Source of the DNA: an uncultured Ilumatobacter sp.
GTDB lineage: Bacteria > Actinomycetota > Acidimicrobiia > Acidimicrobiales > Ilumatobacteraceae
Assembly (NCBI GenBank): GCA_938049325.1
Contig: CALICC010000081.1
Span: 1 to 9,635, forward strand
DNA: 9,635 nt
Direction: 5' to 3'
Both the position numbers and the translations under genes were made by a program. Of the stretch, positions 1 through 6,160 are shown piece after piece; the first letter of the stretch is position 1; every line of letters starts with the position of its first letter. Below the pieces are notes generated by a model. The model was given only the letters and a program-made list of their open reading frames with translations, was not told the origin of the DNA and did not search any database.

Positions 1-467
1 TATCCCTCGATCGAGGTGATCCCCTCGATCGGGTCCGACACGTCATCGGCACGCAACCCTGCAGTCGGACGGTCCGGCCCCGCCGTTCCGCCGAAGAACA
101 CGCGAACCGTGAGCGCCGTTCCCACCGCAACGTCATCAACCCCATCGCCGTCGTAGTCGCCCACCGCAAACGTGGTCTCGTACTGCGGGGCATCCGGATC
201 GTCAGGCGCATCGAGTTCGATCGCAGACTCGCGTTCGAGGCACCCGTCGCCACACACCGACATCGTCACCACTTCACGCGACGTCAACACCAACGGCTCC
301 GCCACACCATCGCCATCGACGTCACCCATGTCGACCGCCAACGCCCGATCCTCGGCAACCGCGCCCGCAAGACCGACCACCTCGGTCTCGAAATTCACAC
401 ACCCACTCGCAACCACCGCCAACACAGCCACCAGCGACACCCACCGAACACCCCGACGATCAAACAC
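1..467 (-). CDS. FG-GAP/VCBS-type repeat lipoprotein (partial, 3' end off the window)
   Basis: The minus strand is open from a GTG at 467-465 to the window edge, giving at least 155 residues with no stop. Residues 1-22 look like a lipoprotein signal peptide: arginines at 4, 5 and 8, a hydrophobic stretch, then VVASGC with Cys23 as the likely lipidated residue. Two calcium-loop motifs of the DxDGDGxxD type follow: D49-V-D-G-D-G-V-A-E57, and D104-Y-D-G-D-G-V-D-D112 followed by VAVGT. This pattern is typical of FG-GAP/integrin-alpha-like or VCBS beta-propeller repeats. A VCGDGC element (residues 71-76) could form a disulfide. The start is set by a strong GGGGGAG ribosome site at 480-474, six bases from GTG 467; GTG 470 is an in-frame alternative. 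It is probably anchored outside the cell. Ligand and role are unknown. It lies downstream of the flavoprotein gene on the same strand. Confidence 0.8.
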   Translation of the reverse strand, partial: MFDRRGVRWVSLVAVLAVVASGCVNFETEVVGLAGAVAEDRALAVDMGDVDGDGVAEPLVLTSREVVTMSVCGDGCLERESAIELDAPDDPDAPQYETTFAVGDYDGDGVDDVAVGTALTVRVFFGGTAGPDRPTAGLRADDVSDPIEGITSIEG

Positions 468-473
468 CACACA

Positions 474-480
474 CTCCCCC
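474..480 (-). promoter_or_regulatory. Shine-Dalgarno site of the lipoprotein gene
   Basis: On the minus strand this reads GGGGGAG, six bases before the GTG start at 467. It is among the strongest ribosome binding sites in the window. It decides the start, because the reading frame stays open upstream as far as the TGA of the preceding gene and offers other GTG/TTG codons. Confidence 0.65.
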
Positions 481-518
481 AGTTGCCGACGCCGCAACGC
501 TAACGAACCAACGAACAC

Positions 519-538
519 CGCCGAAGCGAAGTTCGGCG
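519..538 (-). terminator. possible hairpin after the flavoprotein gene
   Basis: A perfect 7-bp inverted repeat, CGCCGAA/TTCGGCG, with a 6-nt loop lies about 20 bases downstream of the stop at 558-560, in the gap before the lipoprotein gene. No U-run follows on the minus strand, so it is not a classical intrinsic terminator. It could attenuate or separate the two genes, or simply be chance in GC-rich DNA. Confidence 0.3.
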
Positions 539-557
539 CCGTGACACGATCAAGAAC

Positions 558-1217
558 TCACGAAGTCCCGTCGGCCAACCGGCGCCCGTACTCCTCGATG
601 TCGATCTCCCCGCCTGCAGCTTCAGCCTTGCCCTGGTCGCCTGGCGCCAAGAACGGCTGGATGAGGTCGATGCGCTTCCACGCCGGGAACGGCTGCTCCC
701 CAGCGGGGTCGGGCACGTATTCGGACGAGCGCACGCGTGTATGTGGATGGATGTATCGAGCACAGTTGATGAAGGTGTTCTCGACCTTGGCCCGAACGAT
801 CAACTCCGCACCTGGATAGCGGTCCAACGCCGGATCGTCGGTGTGTACCGTTGCCGTCGCATGCAGGCGGAGCCGATTCGGCGTTTCGAAGTCGATGAAC
901 AGCAACCCGATCTTCGCGGAGGCTTCGATGTTGCCCATCGACAAGAACATGCCGTTGCCGTCGTAGCTCGGAAACACGATCGTCCGCTCGTCTTCGACGT
1001 GCACGACGCCCGTTGGGCCTCCTTTGTACGACACGGTCGGGAATCCGTCGGCTCCGACCGACGACAGGAAGAAGAAGTCGCGCGACTCGATGAACTCCTT
1101 GCGGTCGGCATCGATGCCATCGGCGACGATCGTTAGCTGATGCGCGTCAGCCAACTGCCGAGTGCCGAACGCGTCTTGCAGCGAACGTTGCGAGCCACCG
1201 TAGAAGTCGTCAGTCAT
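558..1217 (-). CDS. Pyridoxamine 5'-phosphate oxidase family (FMN split-barrel) protein
   Basis: This 219-residue cytosolic protein has a PNPOx-like split beta-barrel over roughly residues 40-150. Visible elements are FFFLSSVGADGFPTVSYKGG (48-67), the central TIVFPSYDGNGMFLSMGNI (79-97), and LLFIDF followed by RLRLHATATVH (105-125). The C-terminal part (NCARYIHPH, then SEYVPDP and PAWKRIDLI) matches a stand-alone subgroup of the family rather than true PdxH, so vitamin B6 synthesis should not be assumed. Members of the family bind FMN, F420 or haem and often reduce small substrates; substrate and cofactor here are unknown. The ATG at 1217 is supported by GGAAGA at 1231-1226, eight bases upstream. 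It is divergent from the GGDEF-EAL gene across only 40 bp. Family assignment is secure; function is not. Confidence 0.88.
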   Translation of the reverse strand: MTDDFYGGSQRSLQDAFGTRQLADAHQLTIVADGIDADRKEFIESRDFFFLSSVGADGFPTVSYKGGPTGVVHVEDERTIVFPSYDGNGMFLSMGNIEASAKIGLLFIDFETPNRLRLHATATVHTDDPALDRYPGAELIVRAKVENTFINCARYIHPHTRVRSSEYVPDPAGEQPFPAWKRIDLIQPFLAPGDQGKAEAAGGEIDIEEYGRRLADGTS

Positions 1218-1230
1218 CCTGTCATTCTTC

Positions 1231-1248
1231 CATCACGGACGCATCACG
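1231..1248. repeat. Tandem direct repeat in the divergent promoter region
   Basis: Two exact copies of CATCACG, at 1231-1237 and 1242-1248, lie 11 bp apart start to start, about one helical turn. They sit inside the 40-bp gap between the divergent flavoprotein and GGDEF-EAL genes. An 8-bp palindrome, CGCATGCG, follows at 1250-1257 and abuts the first ATG. The same-face spacing would suit a regulator binding as a tandem pair. A 7-mer repeat can arise by chance, so this is a candidate operator only. Confidence 0.35.
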
Positions 1249-1257
1249 CCGCATGCG

Positions 1258-3444
1258 ATGAGTGACCCGTCTAATCTGTGTCAACCGATGGACGACACCG
1301 ACGAGTCAGCCGTGGCCGATCAAGACGCTGCCGCCATCACGCAACCATCGCCCCGCGCGACCGACCCCGCCGTGATGCGCCAGCTCACGCGGTACGTGGC
1401 GCTCGTCTCGATGGTGTCAGCCGCTGCGGCTGTTGCTGTCGTCTTCTTCGAGCTGAACCACTCCGGCCACGACGCGCATGGCGAGGTCCCGTGGGGACTC
1501 TTCGCCGTCGTCTCGATCCTGCTCATCTCGATCGAGATCCTCACCCGCCGGTCGCTTCCGATCGGCAAGACCGGATCGCGCATCTCGCCGACCCTTGGTT
1601 TCTCCTTCTCCCTGCTCCTCATGGGCGGTCACAGCGCAACCGTCGCCATCGTCGGACTCGCAGCGATCACGACGCAGGTCCTCGACCGACGCGGCCCGCT
1701 TCGCATCATCTTCAATACCGCGCAAACAACACTCGCGCTCAGCCTCGGCGCGCTGATCCTGCTGGCATTCGACCTGCACTCGCCGGCGATGGACGAAGAA
1801 CTGGGAGTGATCGGCTGGACCGGCATCAGCCTCAGCGCGGCGGCTGTGTTTGGCAGCAACGTGATCCTCGCGTGTCACCCGTTGGCGTTGCTCGAAGGTT
1901 CGCCGATGATCGACGTCATCCGACGTGCGCTCAAGATCTCGATCTCGACCGACGCAGCCATTCTGCTGCTGGCCCCTGTGCTCGTGGCGAGCGCTCAGTC
2001 CACGTTCCTGCTCCTGCCCTGGTTGGGCGGCGCAACGCTCCTCATGTTCCGCACCGCGCGACGCGCGTTCAAGAGCAGCCACGAGGCAGAGCACGACTCA
2101 CTCACCCAACTGCACAACCGACGCGGCTTCGTGGCCGAAATCGATCTCATCGTCGACCGTGGCGACGGCGCGTGCGCCATCTTGCTCATGGACCTCGACC
2201 GGTTCAAGGAGATCAACGATCGGCTCGGACACGAAACGGGTGACCACGTACTCCAAGCGTTCGCCGCAAGGCTGAGCGAGGTACTGCCATCATCGGCAGT
2301 GATCGCCAGGTTGGGCGGAGATGAGTTCGCCGTCATCCTCCCGCTCGCCGATCCCAACGAGGCCGCGACCGCAGCCGGCGATCTCCACCGCTCCATCACG
2401 CAGCCGACGAAGGTGCGCGGATTCCCGCTGTCGATCAACACGAGCATGGGTGTCGCGGTCTTTCCCAAACACGGCACCACCACCGATTCGCTCCTCCGAG
2501 CGGCGGACGCGGCCATGTATCGCGCCAAGCAGTCCCAAACAGGTGTCGAAGTCTTCACCTACGAGGGAGCGAGTCAGAGTCACGGGCGGATCCAGCTCCT
2601 CGCCGACCTCGCCACAGCAGTCGAGTACGGCGACCTCTCGCTGCAGTACCAACCTCAGGTCCACATCGCGACGGGCGCCATCGTGTCGGTCGAAGCGCTG
2701 GTGCGCTGGAATCACCCGCAACTGGGTCTCATCCCTCCTGACGATTTCATCGGGCTCGCCGAGCAGACCGACCTCATCGACCCGATCACGCGCATGGTGA
2801 TCGAGCGCAGCGTCGCCGACGTCGCACGCCTCGATTCCGATCTCAAGCTCGCAGTGAACGTGTCGGCCCGAAACCTTCAAGACCGCCATTTCGCACGTGA
2901 CACGCTGCAGTTGATCGATTCGTTCGGATTCGATCCGTCGCGCCTCGAGATCGAGCTCACCGAGCGGTCGATCGCTCAGGATCCACACCGAACCGTGGTC
3001 GCGTTCGAGAAGCTGCGCAACGCGGGTGTCAGTGTGTCGGTCGACGACTTCGGCACCGGCTACTCCACGTTCGCGATGTTGCGCGACCTCCACGTCGACC
3101 GGATCAAGATCGACCAGACGCTCGTGGTCGACCTCGCCGACTCCGTGCGCGACCAACAGATCGTCGCCGCGATCATCGATCTCGCACATGCGCTGGGTTC
3201 CGACGTGGTCGCAGAAGGTGTCGAGAGCGAGGCCGTGTGGGAACACCTCGTCATGGCTCAGTGCGACCTCGCCCAAGGATTTCTTCTCTCGAAACCGCTC
3301 CCGATCAATCAGCTCGCGACGCTCATCGAGTCCTCCCCGCGCTTGTCGGCGGGCGGCGCTCCCTTCGATGCGGCAGCACACTCCCTTGCTGCGGTTCGCG
3401 CCGGATCTGACGACCCGACGTCACCATCGGGCCTCGCGATCTAG
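1258..3444 (+). CDS. Membrane-anchored bifunctional GGDEF-EAL c-di-GMP protein
   Basis: This 728-residue protein has three parts. Residues ~42-265 form several hydrophobic segments (about 42-64, 79-95, 113-141, 153-172, 184-206, 230-262), a MASE-like sensor module. Residues ~278-435 are a diguanylate cyclase domain with LMDLDRFKEINDRLGH (310-325) and an intact GGDEF at 353-357. The RxxD inhibitory site is absent: PSSA stands where it would be, so product inhibition through that site is unlikely. Residues ~445-695 are an EAL phosphodiesterase domain with E479-A-L, N534, ELTE (566-569), DDFGTGYS (596-603), K617, E653 in AEGVE and QG (673-674). All the usual metal and catalytic positions are present. 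Both synthesis and hydrolysis of c-di-GMP are therefore possible; net activity cannot be read from sequence. No Shine-Dalgarno site precedes ATG 1258; an in-frame ATG at 1288, ten bases after a TAATCT box, is an equally plausible start. Confidence 0.95.
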   Translation: MSDPSNLCQPMDDTDESAVADQDAAAITQPSPRATDPAVMRQLTRYVALVSMVSAAAAVAVVFFELNHSGHDAHGEVPWGLFAVVSILLISIEILTRRSLPIGKTGSRISPTLGFSFSLLLMGGHSATVAIVGLAAITTQVLDRRGPLRIIFNTAQTTLALSLGALILLAFDLHSPAMDEELGVIGWTGISLSAAAVFGSNVILACHPLALLEGSPMIDVIRRALKISISTDAAILLLAPVLVASAQSTFLLLPWLGGATLLMFRTARRAFKSSHEAEHDSLTQLHNRRGFVAEIDLIVDRGDGACAILLMDLDRFKEINDRLGHETGDHVLQAFAARLSEVLPSSAVIARLGGDEFAVILPLADPNEAATAAGDLHRSITQPTKVRGFPLSINTSMGVAVFPKHGTTTDSLLRAADAAMYRAKQSQTGVEVFTYEGASQSHGRIQLLADLATAVEYGDLSLQYQPQVHIATGAIVSVEALVRWNHPQLGLIPPDDFIGLAEQTDLIDPITRMVIERSVADVARLDSDLKLAVNVSARNLQDRHFARDTLQLIDSFGFDPSRLEIELTERSIAQDPHRTVVAFEKLRNAGVSVSVDDFGTGYSTFAMLRDLHVDRIKIDQTLVVDLADSVRDQQIVAAIIDLAHALGSDVVAEGVESEAVWEHLVMAQCDLAQGFLLSKPLPINQLATLIESSPRLSAGGAPFDAAAHSLAAVRAGSDDPTSPSGLAI
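1272..1277 (+). promoter_or_regulatory. Candidate -10 box for leaderless start at 1288
   Basis: TAATCT fits the TANNNT actinobacterial -10 pattern and ends ten bases before an in-frame ATG at 1288. That spacing is expected when transcription begins at or near the start codon. There is no convincing -35 element. If it is real, the first ten codons from ATG 1258 are not translated. On the opposite strand a perfect TTGACA overlaps just downstream (1284-1279), but no good -10 follows it. Confidence 0.35.
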
Positions 3445-3456
3445 ACAACGCCGTCG

Positions 3457-3469
3457 GCGTGTGACACGC
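3457..3469. promoter_or_regulatory. 13-bp inverted repeat upstream of the ABC exporter operon
   Basis: GCGTGT-G-ACACGC is a perfect 6-bp dyad around one central base. It lies 36 bases before the first start of the ABC operon and 13 bases after the GGDEF-EAL stop. Drug-exporter operons of this type are often controlled by TetR/MarR repressors at such dyads, so it is a candidate operator. No regulator gene is visible in the window. Overlapping with it is a weak 5-bp hairpin (ACGCC/GGCGT), so a role in transcription termination cannot be excluded. Confidence 0.35.
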
Positions 3470-3504
3470 GGAGTCGTGTTCTTACCGGAATCGTTTGGCA
3501 CGCT

Positions 3505-4473
3505 GTGGCAATGCACAACGCCGCGCTCCCGATCGTCGCCGAAGGGCTCCAGCGCTACTTCGGATCGGGCGACGACGTCGTCAAGGCCGTCGATGGCGTC
3601 GACCTCCAGATCCAACCCGGTGAGATCTTCGGCTTTCTCGGCCCCAACGGCGCCGGCAAGTCGACCACCGTGCGCATGTTGACCACACTCCTCCGGCCCA
3701 CCGGCGGCAACGGGCGCGTTGCCGGGTTCGACATCGTCGACGAAGCGAACGACGTCCGCCGGAACATCGGCGTCGCACTTCAGGACGCTGCTATCGATCC
3801 GCTCATGACCGGCACCGAACTGCTCCGTCTACAAGCAGTGCTCTACGGCCTCCCCAAGGCAACACACGCGACCAAGGCCGGCGAACTCCTCGAACGAGTC
3901 GGCCTCACCGCTGCGGGCGATCGGCGCGTCGGCACGTACTCGGGCGGCATGCGCCGACGCCTCGATTTGGCGCTCTCGCTGATCCACGAACCCTCCGTGC
4001 TGTTCCTCGACGAGCCCACCACCGGCCTCGATCCAATGAGCCGCATCTCGCTGTGGGACGAAATCCGGCGCCTCAACAACGACGGCACGACCGTCTTGCT
4101 CACCACCCAATACCTCGAAGAAGCCGACCAACTCGCCGAACGGATCGCCATCATCGACGAGGGTGTCATCGTGCGCAAAGGCCGTCCGAACGAACTGAAA
4201 GCCGATGTCGGCAGTCCCACGCTGTTCCTCAACGTCGATGCCGAGGCAACGCAGCAGGCCACCACCCTGCTCGCCACGTTCGGCGAGCTCCGCCCGAGCC
4301 CTGAAGGCGCCCTCGGCGTCGGACTCGATGCAGGTCCGAGCGCAGTCTCGAACGTCATCCGCGACCTCGACCAGGCGGGGATCACCGTCCGCCACCTCGA
4401 ACTGCACGAACCCAGTCTCGACGACGTGTTCGCCGAGGCGACCGGGTATCGACTCGAGGGCGCCGACACGTGA
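3505..4473 (+). CDS. DrrA-type ABC exporter ATP-binding protein
   Basis: This 322-residue cytosolic ATPase would power the two permeases that follow. The nucleotide-binding domain (~8-230) has Walker A GPNGAGKST (46-54), Q-loop Q93, signature SGGMRRR (146-152), Walker B VLFLDE with D169/E170, and D-loop GLDP (174-177). The switch histidine is replaced by glutamine in LLTTQYLEEADQLAERIA (Q202), a trait of the daunorubicin-resistance (DrrA) family. The C-terminal ~235-315, ending in PSLDDVFAEATGY, is the accessory domain usual in that family (DUF4162-like). The substrate is unknown; relatives export antibiotics, lipids or other hydrophobic compounds. GTG 3505 and ATG 3511 are both possible starts and neither has a clear ribosome site. 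The gene overlaps the next by GTGA, so co-translation is very likely. Confidence 0.95.
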   Translation: MAMHNAALPIVAEGLQRYFGSGDDVVKAVDGVDLQIQPGEIFGFLGPNGAGKSTTVRMLTTLLRPTGGNGRVAGFDIVDEANDVRRNIGVALQDAAIDPLMTGTELLRLQAVLYGLPKATHATKAGELLERVGLTAAGDRRVGTYSGGMRRRLDLALSLIHEPSVLFLDEPTTGLDPMSRISLWDEIRRLNNDGTTVLLTTQYLEEADQLAERIAIIDEGVIVRKGRPNELKADVGSPTLFLNVDAEATQQATTLLATFGELRPSPEGALGVGLDAGPSAVSNVIRDLDQAGITVRHLELHEPSLDDVFAEATGYRLEGADT

Positions 4474-5294
4474 CCGACACCGCCGCCGACACCCGCCCGA
4501 AGCGTGCGATCGAGCTCACGCCGTCGAACGCGGCGCAGACCTGGGCGATGTCGAAGCGTTCGATCGTGGCGCTCTGGCGTCAACCCGCGCTGGTCGTTCC
4601 GTCGATCATCTTCCCGCTCTTCTTTGCCGCCCTCGGCACGGCGTCGTTCTCTCGAGCAACCAATCTGCCCGGCTTCCCTGCCGTCGACTCGTACCTCGAC
4701 TTCGCGCTCGCCGGCGCAATCGTGCAGGGCATCCTGTTCGGTTCGACGGTCGGCGCAACCGCACTTGCGACCGACATCGAGAACGGGTTCTTCGATCGCC
4801 TGCTGAGCTCGCCGTCGACCCGTTCGGGGATCATCATCGGCCGCATGGCAGGCGGCATGGCCTACGGCGCAGTGCAGACTCTGATCTTCATCGCCATCCT
4901 TCTTCCGTTCGGCTTGACCGTGAAGGGCGGCATCCTCGGCGTGCTGGCCATGACCGTCGGTGGCACGGTGCTGGCGCTCGCTGTCGGCGCGTTGATGTCG
5001 GCCATGGCGATCAAGACCGGCTCGTCAGAGGCTGTGCAAGGGGCGTTTCCGCTCCTGTTCATCGCACTCTTCTTCTCGTCGGCCTTCTTTCCGCGAGAGA
5101 CGATGTCAGGCGTCTACGGCCGCCTCGCCGATTTCAACCCGATCTCGTATCTGGTCGAGGGCTTCCGCGACCTGACCATCGAAGGCTTCACCTTTGGCGC
5201 TGCGCTGAATGCGATCGTGATTCCCAGCGTCCTCGCGGTGCTGACCGTTGCGCTGTCGCTGCGGGCCCTTCGATCCCGATTGGGGGCGCGATGA
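4470..5294 (+). CDS. ABC-2 type permease, first subunit (DrrB-like)
   Basis: This 274-residue integral membrane protein has about six hydrophobic segments (near 40-58, 75-100, 122-148, 153-177, 190-206, 243-265), the layout of ABC-2 exporters. The conserved region DIENGFFDRLLSSPSTR (102-118) is the cytoplasmic coupling element of the family, and NPISYLVEGFRDL (223-235) is the conserved stretch before the last membrane segment. Translation starts at GTG 4470, which overlaps the TGA of the ATPase gene. A GAGGG ribosome site lies at 4456-4460, nine bases upstream. The N-terminus (residues 1-25) is cytoplasmic with no signal peptide. With the next gene it probably forms the transmembrane heterodimer of the exporter. 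Family call is secure, substrate unknown. Confidence 0.93.
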   Translation: MTDTAADTRPKRAIELTPSNAAQTWAMSKRSIVALWRQPALVVPSIIFPLFFAALGTASFSRATNLPGFPAVDSYLDFALAGAIVQGILFGSTVGATALATDIENGFFDRLLSSPSTRSGIIIGRMAGGMAYGAVQTLIFIAILLPFGLTVKGGILGVLAMTVGGTVLALAVGALMSAMAIKTGSSEAVQGAFPLLFIALFFSSAFFPRETMSGVYGRLADFNPISYLVEGFRDLTIEGFTFGAALNAIVIPSVLAVLTVALSLRALRSRLGAR

Positions 5295-6106
5295 CCACGC
5301 TCGACGCAAACACCGAGCCGCGCTCGGTTGCGGGCACACGGACATGGCCCGCCGCGCTCGGCTTGATGCGACGAAGTCTGGTGAACATCACGCGCTTGCC
5401 GTCGGCGTTCATCCCCTCGATCATGATGCCCGTGTTCCAAGCGGTCGCCTTCTCGGGCACGTTCTTTGCAATCATCCAGATTCCGGGATTCCCGACCGAT
5501 CGGTCGATCAACTGGTTTCTGCCGCTGGGGGTCGTCATGGGCTCAGGTTTCGCCGGCATCGGTATCGGCTTCTCCACGATCAACGACTTGGAGGGCGGGT
5601 TCTACGACCGCATCAGGCTGACGCCCGCGCCGCGTCGCGCACTGTTGACCGGTCCCCTCCTCGCAGCCCTCTCACGCTCCACCATCGTCACCGCGATCGT
5701 CCTGCTCGTCGGCGTGCTCTTCGGAGCCCGGCCGACCCATGGGGTGCTCGGCATCGTGCCGCTGTTCCTCGCAGCGCTCGGCATCGCCACGATCGGCACC
5801 GGTTGGGGTCTCGGCTTGGCCTACCGATTCCGCGACATGCGAGCAGCTGCGATCATGCAGTTGACGATCTTCTTGGTCATCTTCCTCACCGAAGCCCAGA
5901 CCCCGCTGTTCATCATGGAGGGCTGGCTCGAGCAGGTGGCTCGCATCAACCCGTTCAACAACATCATTCGCCTCTCCCGGCTGGGTTTCCTCGATGCGCC
6001 GATGACCTTCGACAACACCTGGGGCGGTCTACTCGCGATCGTCGGCATCGGCGTCGGTGCACTGTGGTTCGCTCGACGCGGACTCGACCGGTTGTCCGAC
6101 GTCTGA
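5291..6106 (+). CDS. ABC-2 type permease, second subunit
   Basis: This 271-residue permease is homologous to the preceding one but clearly diverged. It shares the pattern 'xPGFP' after the first membrane segment (64-68), the coupling motif NDLEGGFYDRIRLTPAP (98-114), and a late conserved stretch RINPFNNIIRLSRLGFL (218-234). Hydrophobic segments lie near 40-62, 76-96, 117-146, 152-177, 185-200 and 243-260. The ATG at 5291 overlaps the TGA of the first permease (ATGA), and a G-rich stretch (5282-5286) lies just upstream. The same frame is open far upstream (back to 4205), but that part is an out-of-frame shadow of the ATPase and first permease and is not real protein. One ATPase plus two distinct permeases suggests an A2BC complex. 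Confidence 0.92.
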   Translation: MTTLDANTEPRSVAGTRTWPAALGLMRRSLVNITRLPSAFIPSIMMPVFQAVAFSGTFFAIIQIPGFPTDRSINWFLPLGVVMGSGFAGIGIGFSTINDLEGGFYDRIRLTPAPRRALLTGPLLAALSRSTIVTAIVLLVGVLFGARPTHGVLGIVPLFLAALGIATIGTGWGLGLAYRFRDMRAAAIMQLTIFLVIFLTEAQTPLFIMEGWLEQVARINPFNNIIRLSRLGFLDAPMTFDNTWGGLLAIVGIGVGALWFARRGLDRLSDV

Positions 6107-6145
6107 CGTGCGACCAACGGCGCAGCCCCAGCGCAGTCGCCGGTG

Positions 6146-6151
6146 TAGCGT
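6146..6151 (+). promoter_or_regulatory. Candidate -10 box for the potassium channel gene
   Basis: TAGCGT matches TANNNT and ends nine bases before ATG 6161. No Shine-Dalgarno sequence precedes the ATG. This spacing fits a leaderless or near-leaderless transcript, and the 54-bp gap after the ABC operon leaves room for a promoter. No clear -35 hexamer is visible. Confidence 0.35.
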
Positions 6152-6160
6152 TCGCCAGCG

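Noticed and set aside
5..33. 12-bp palindrome CCTCGATCGAGG (5-16) and a near-copy at 22-33
   Set aside because: It lies inside coding sequence, is built on the common CGATCG core, and simply encodes a repeated Ile-Glu-Gly in the lipoprotein.
468..560. In-frame open stretch between the flavoprotein TGA and the lipoprotein start, suggesting stop read-through to a fusion
   Set aside because: The 30 codons without a stop are unsurprising at this GC content. The lipoprotein has its own strong ribosome site and signal peptide, and a hairpin lies between.
172..819. 215-codon plus-strand frame across the lipoprotein and flavoprotein genes
   Set aside because: Low-complexity Ser/Thr/Pro/Arg sequence antisense to two supported genes; it spans their intergenic gap, which a real gene would not be expected to do here.
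1278..2243. 321-codon plus-strand frame overlapping the GGDEF-EAL gene
   Set aside because: Arg/Pro/His-rich shadow of the membrane domain with no motif; the sense frame carries clear hydrophobic helices and GGDEF.
2290..3381. 363-codon open frame antisense to the EAL domain
   Set aside because: It mirrors a highly conserved sense gene, has no domain pattern, and its composition (Asp/Arg/Glu/Val-rich) is typical of antisense frames in GC-rich DNA.
4205..5290. Long open frame continuous with the second permease, giving a 633-residue ORF
   Set aside because: Its first 362 codons overlap the ATPase and first permease in another frame and read as Arg/Ser/Pro-rich shadow sequence. The real permease starts at ATG 5291 with an ATGA overlap.
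6107..6160. Possible terminator after the second permease
   Set aside because: Only 4-bp stems (such as GCGC/GCGC and ACGT/ACGT) can be drawn, with no T-run; too weak to call.
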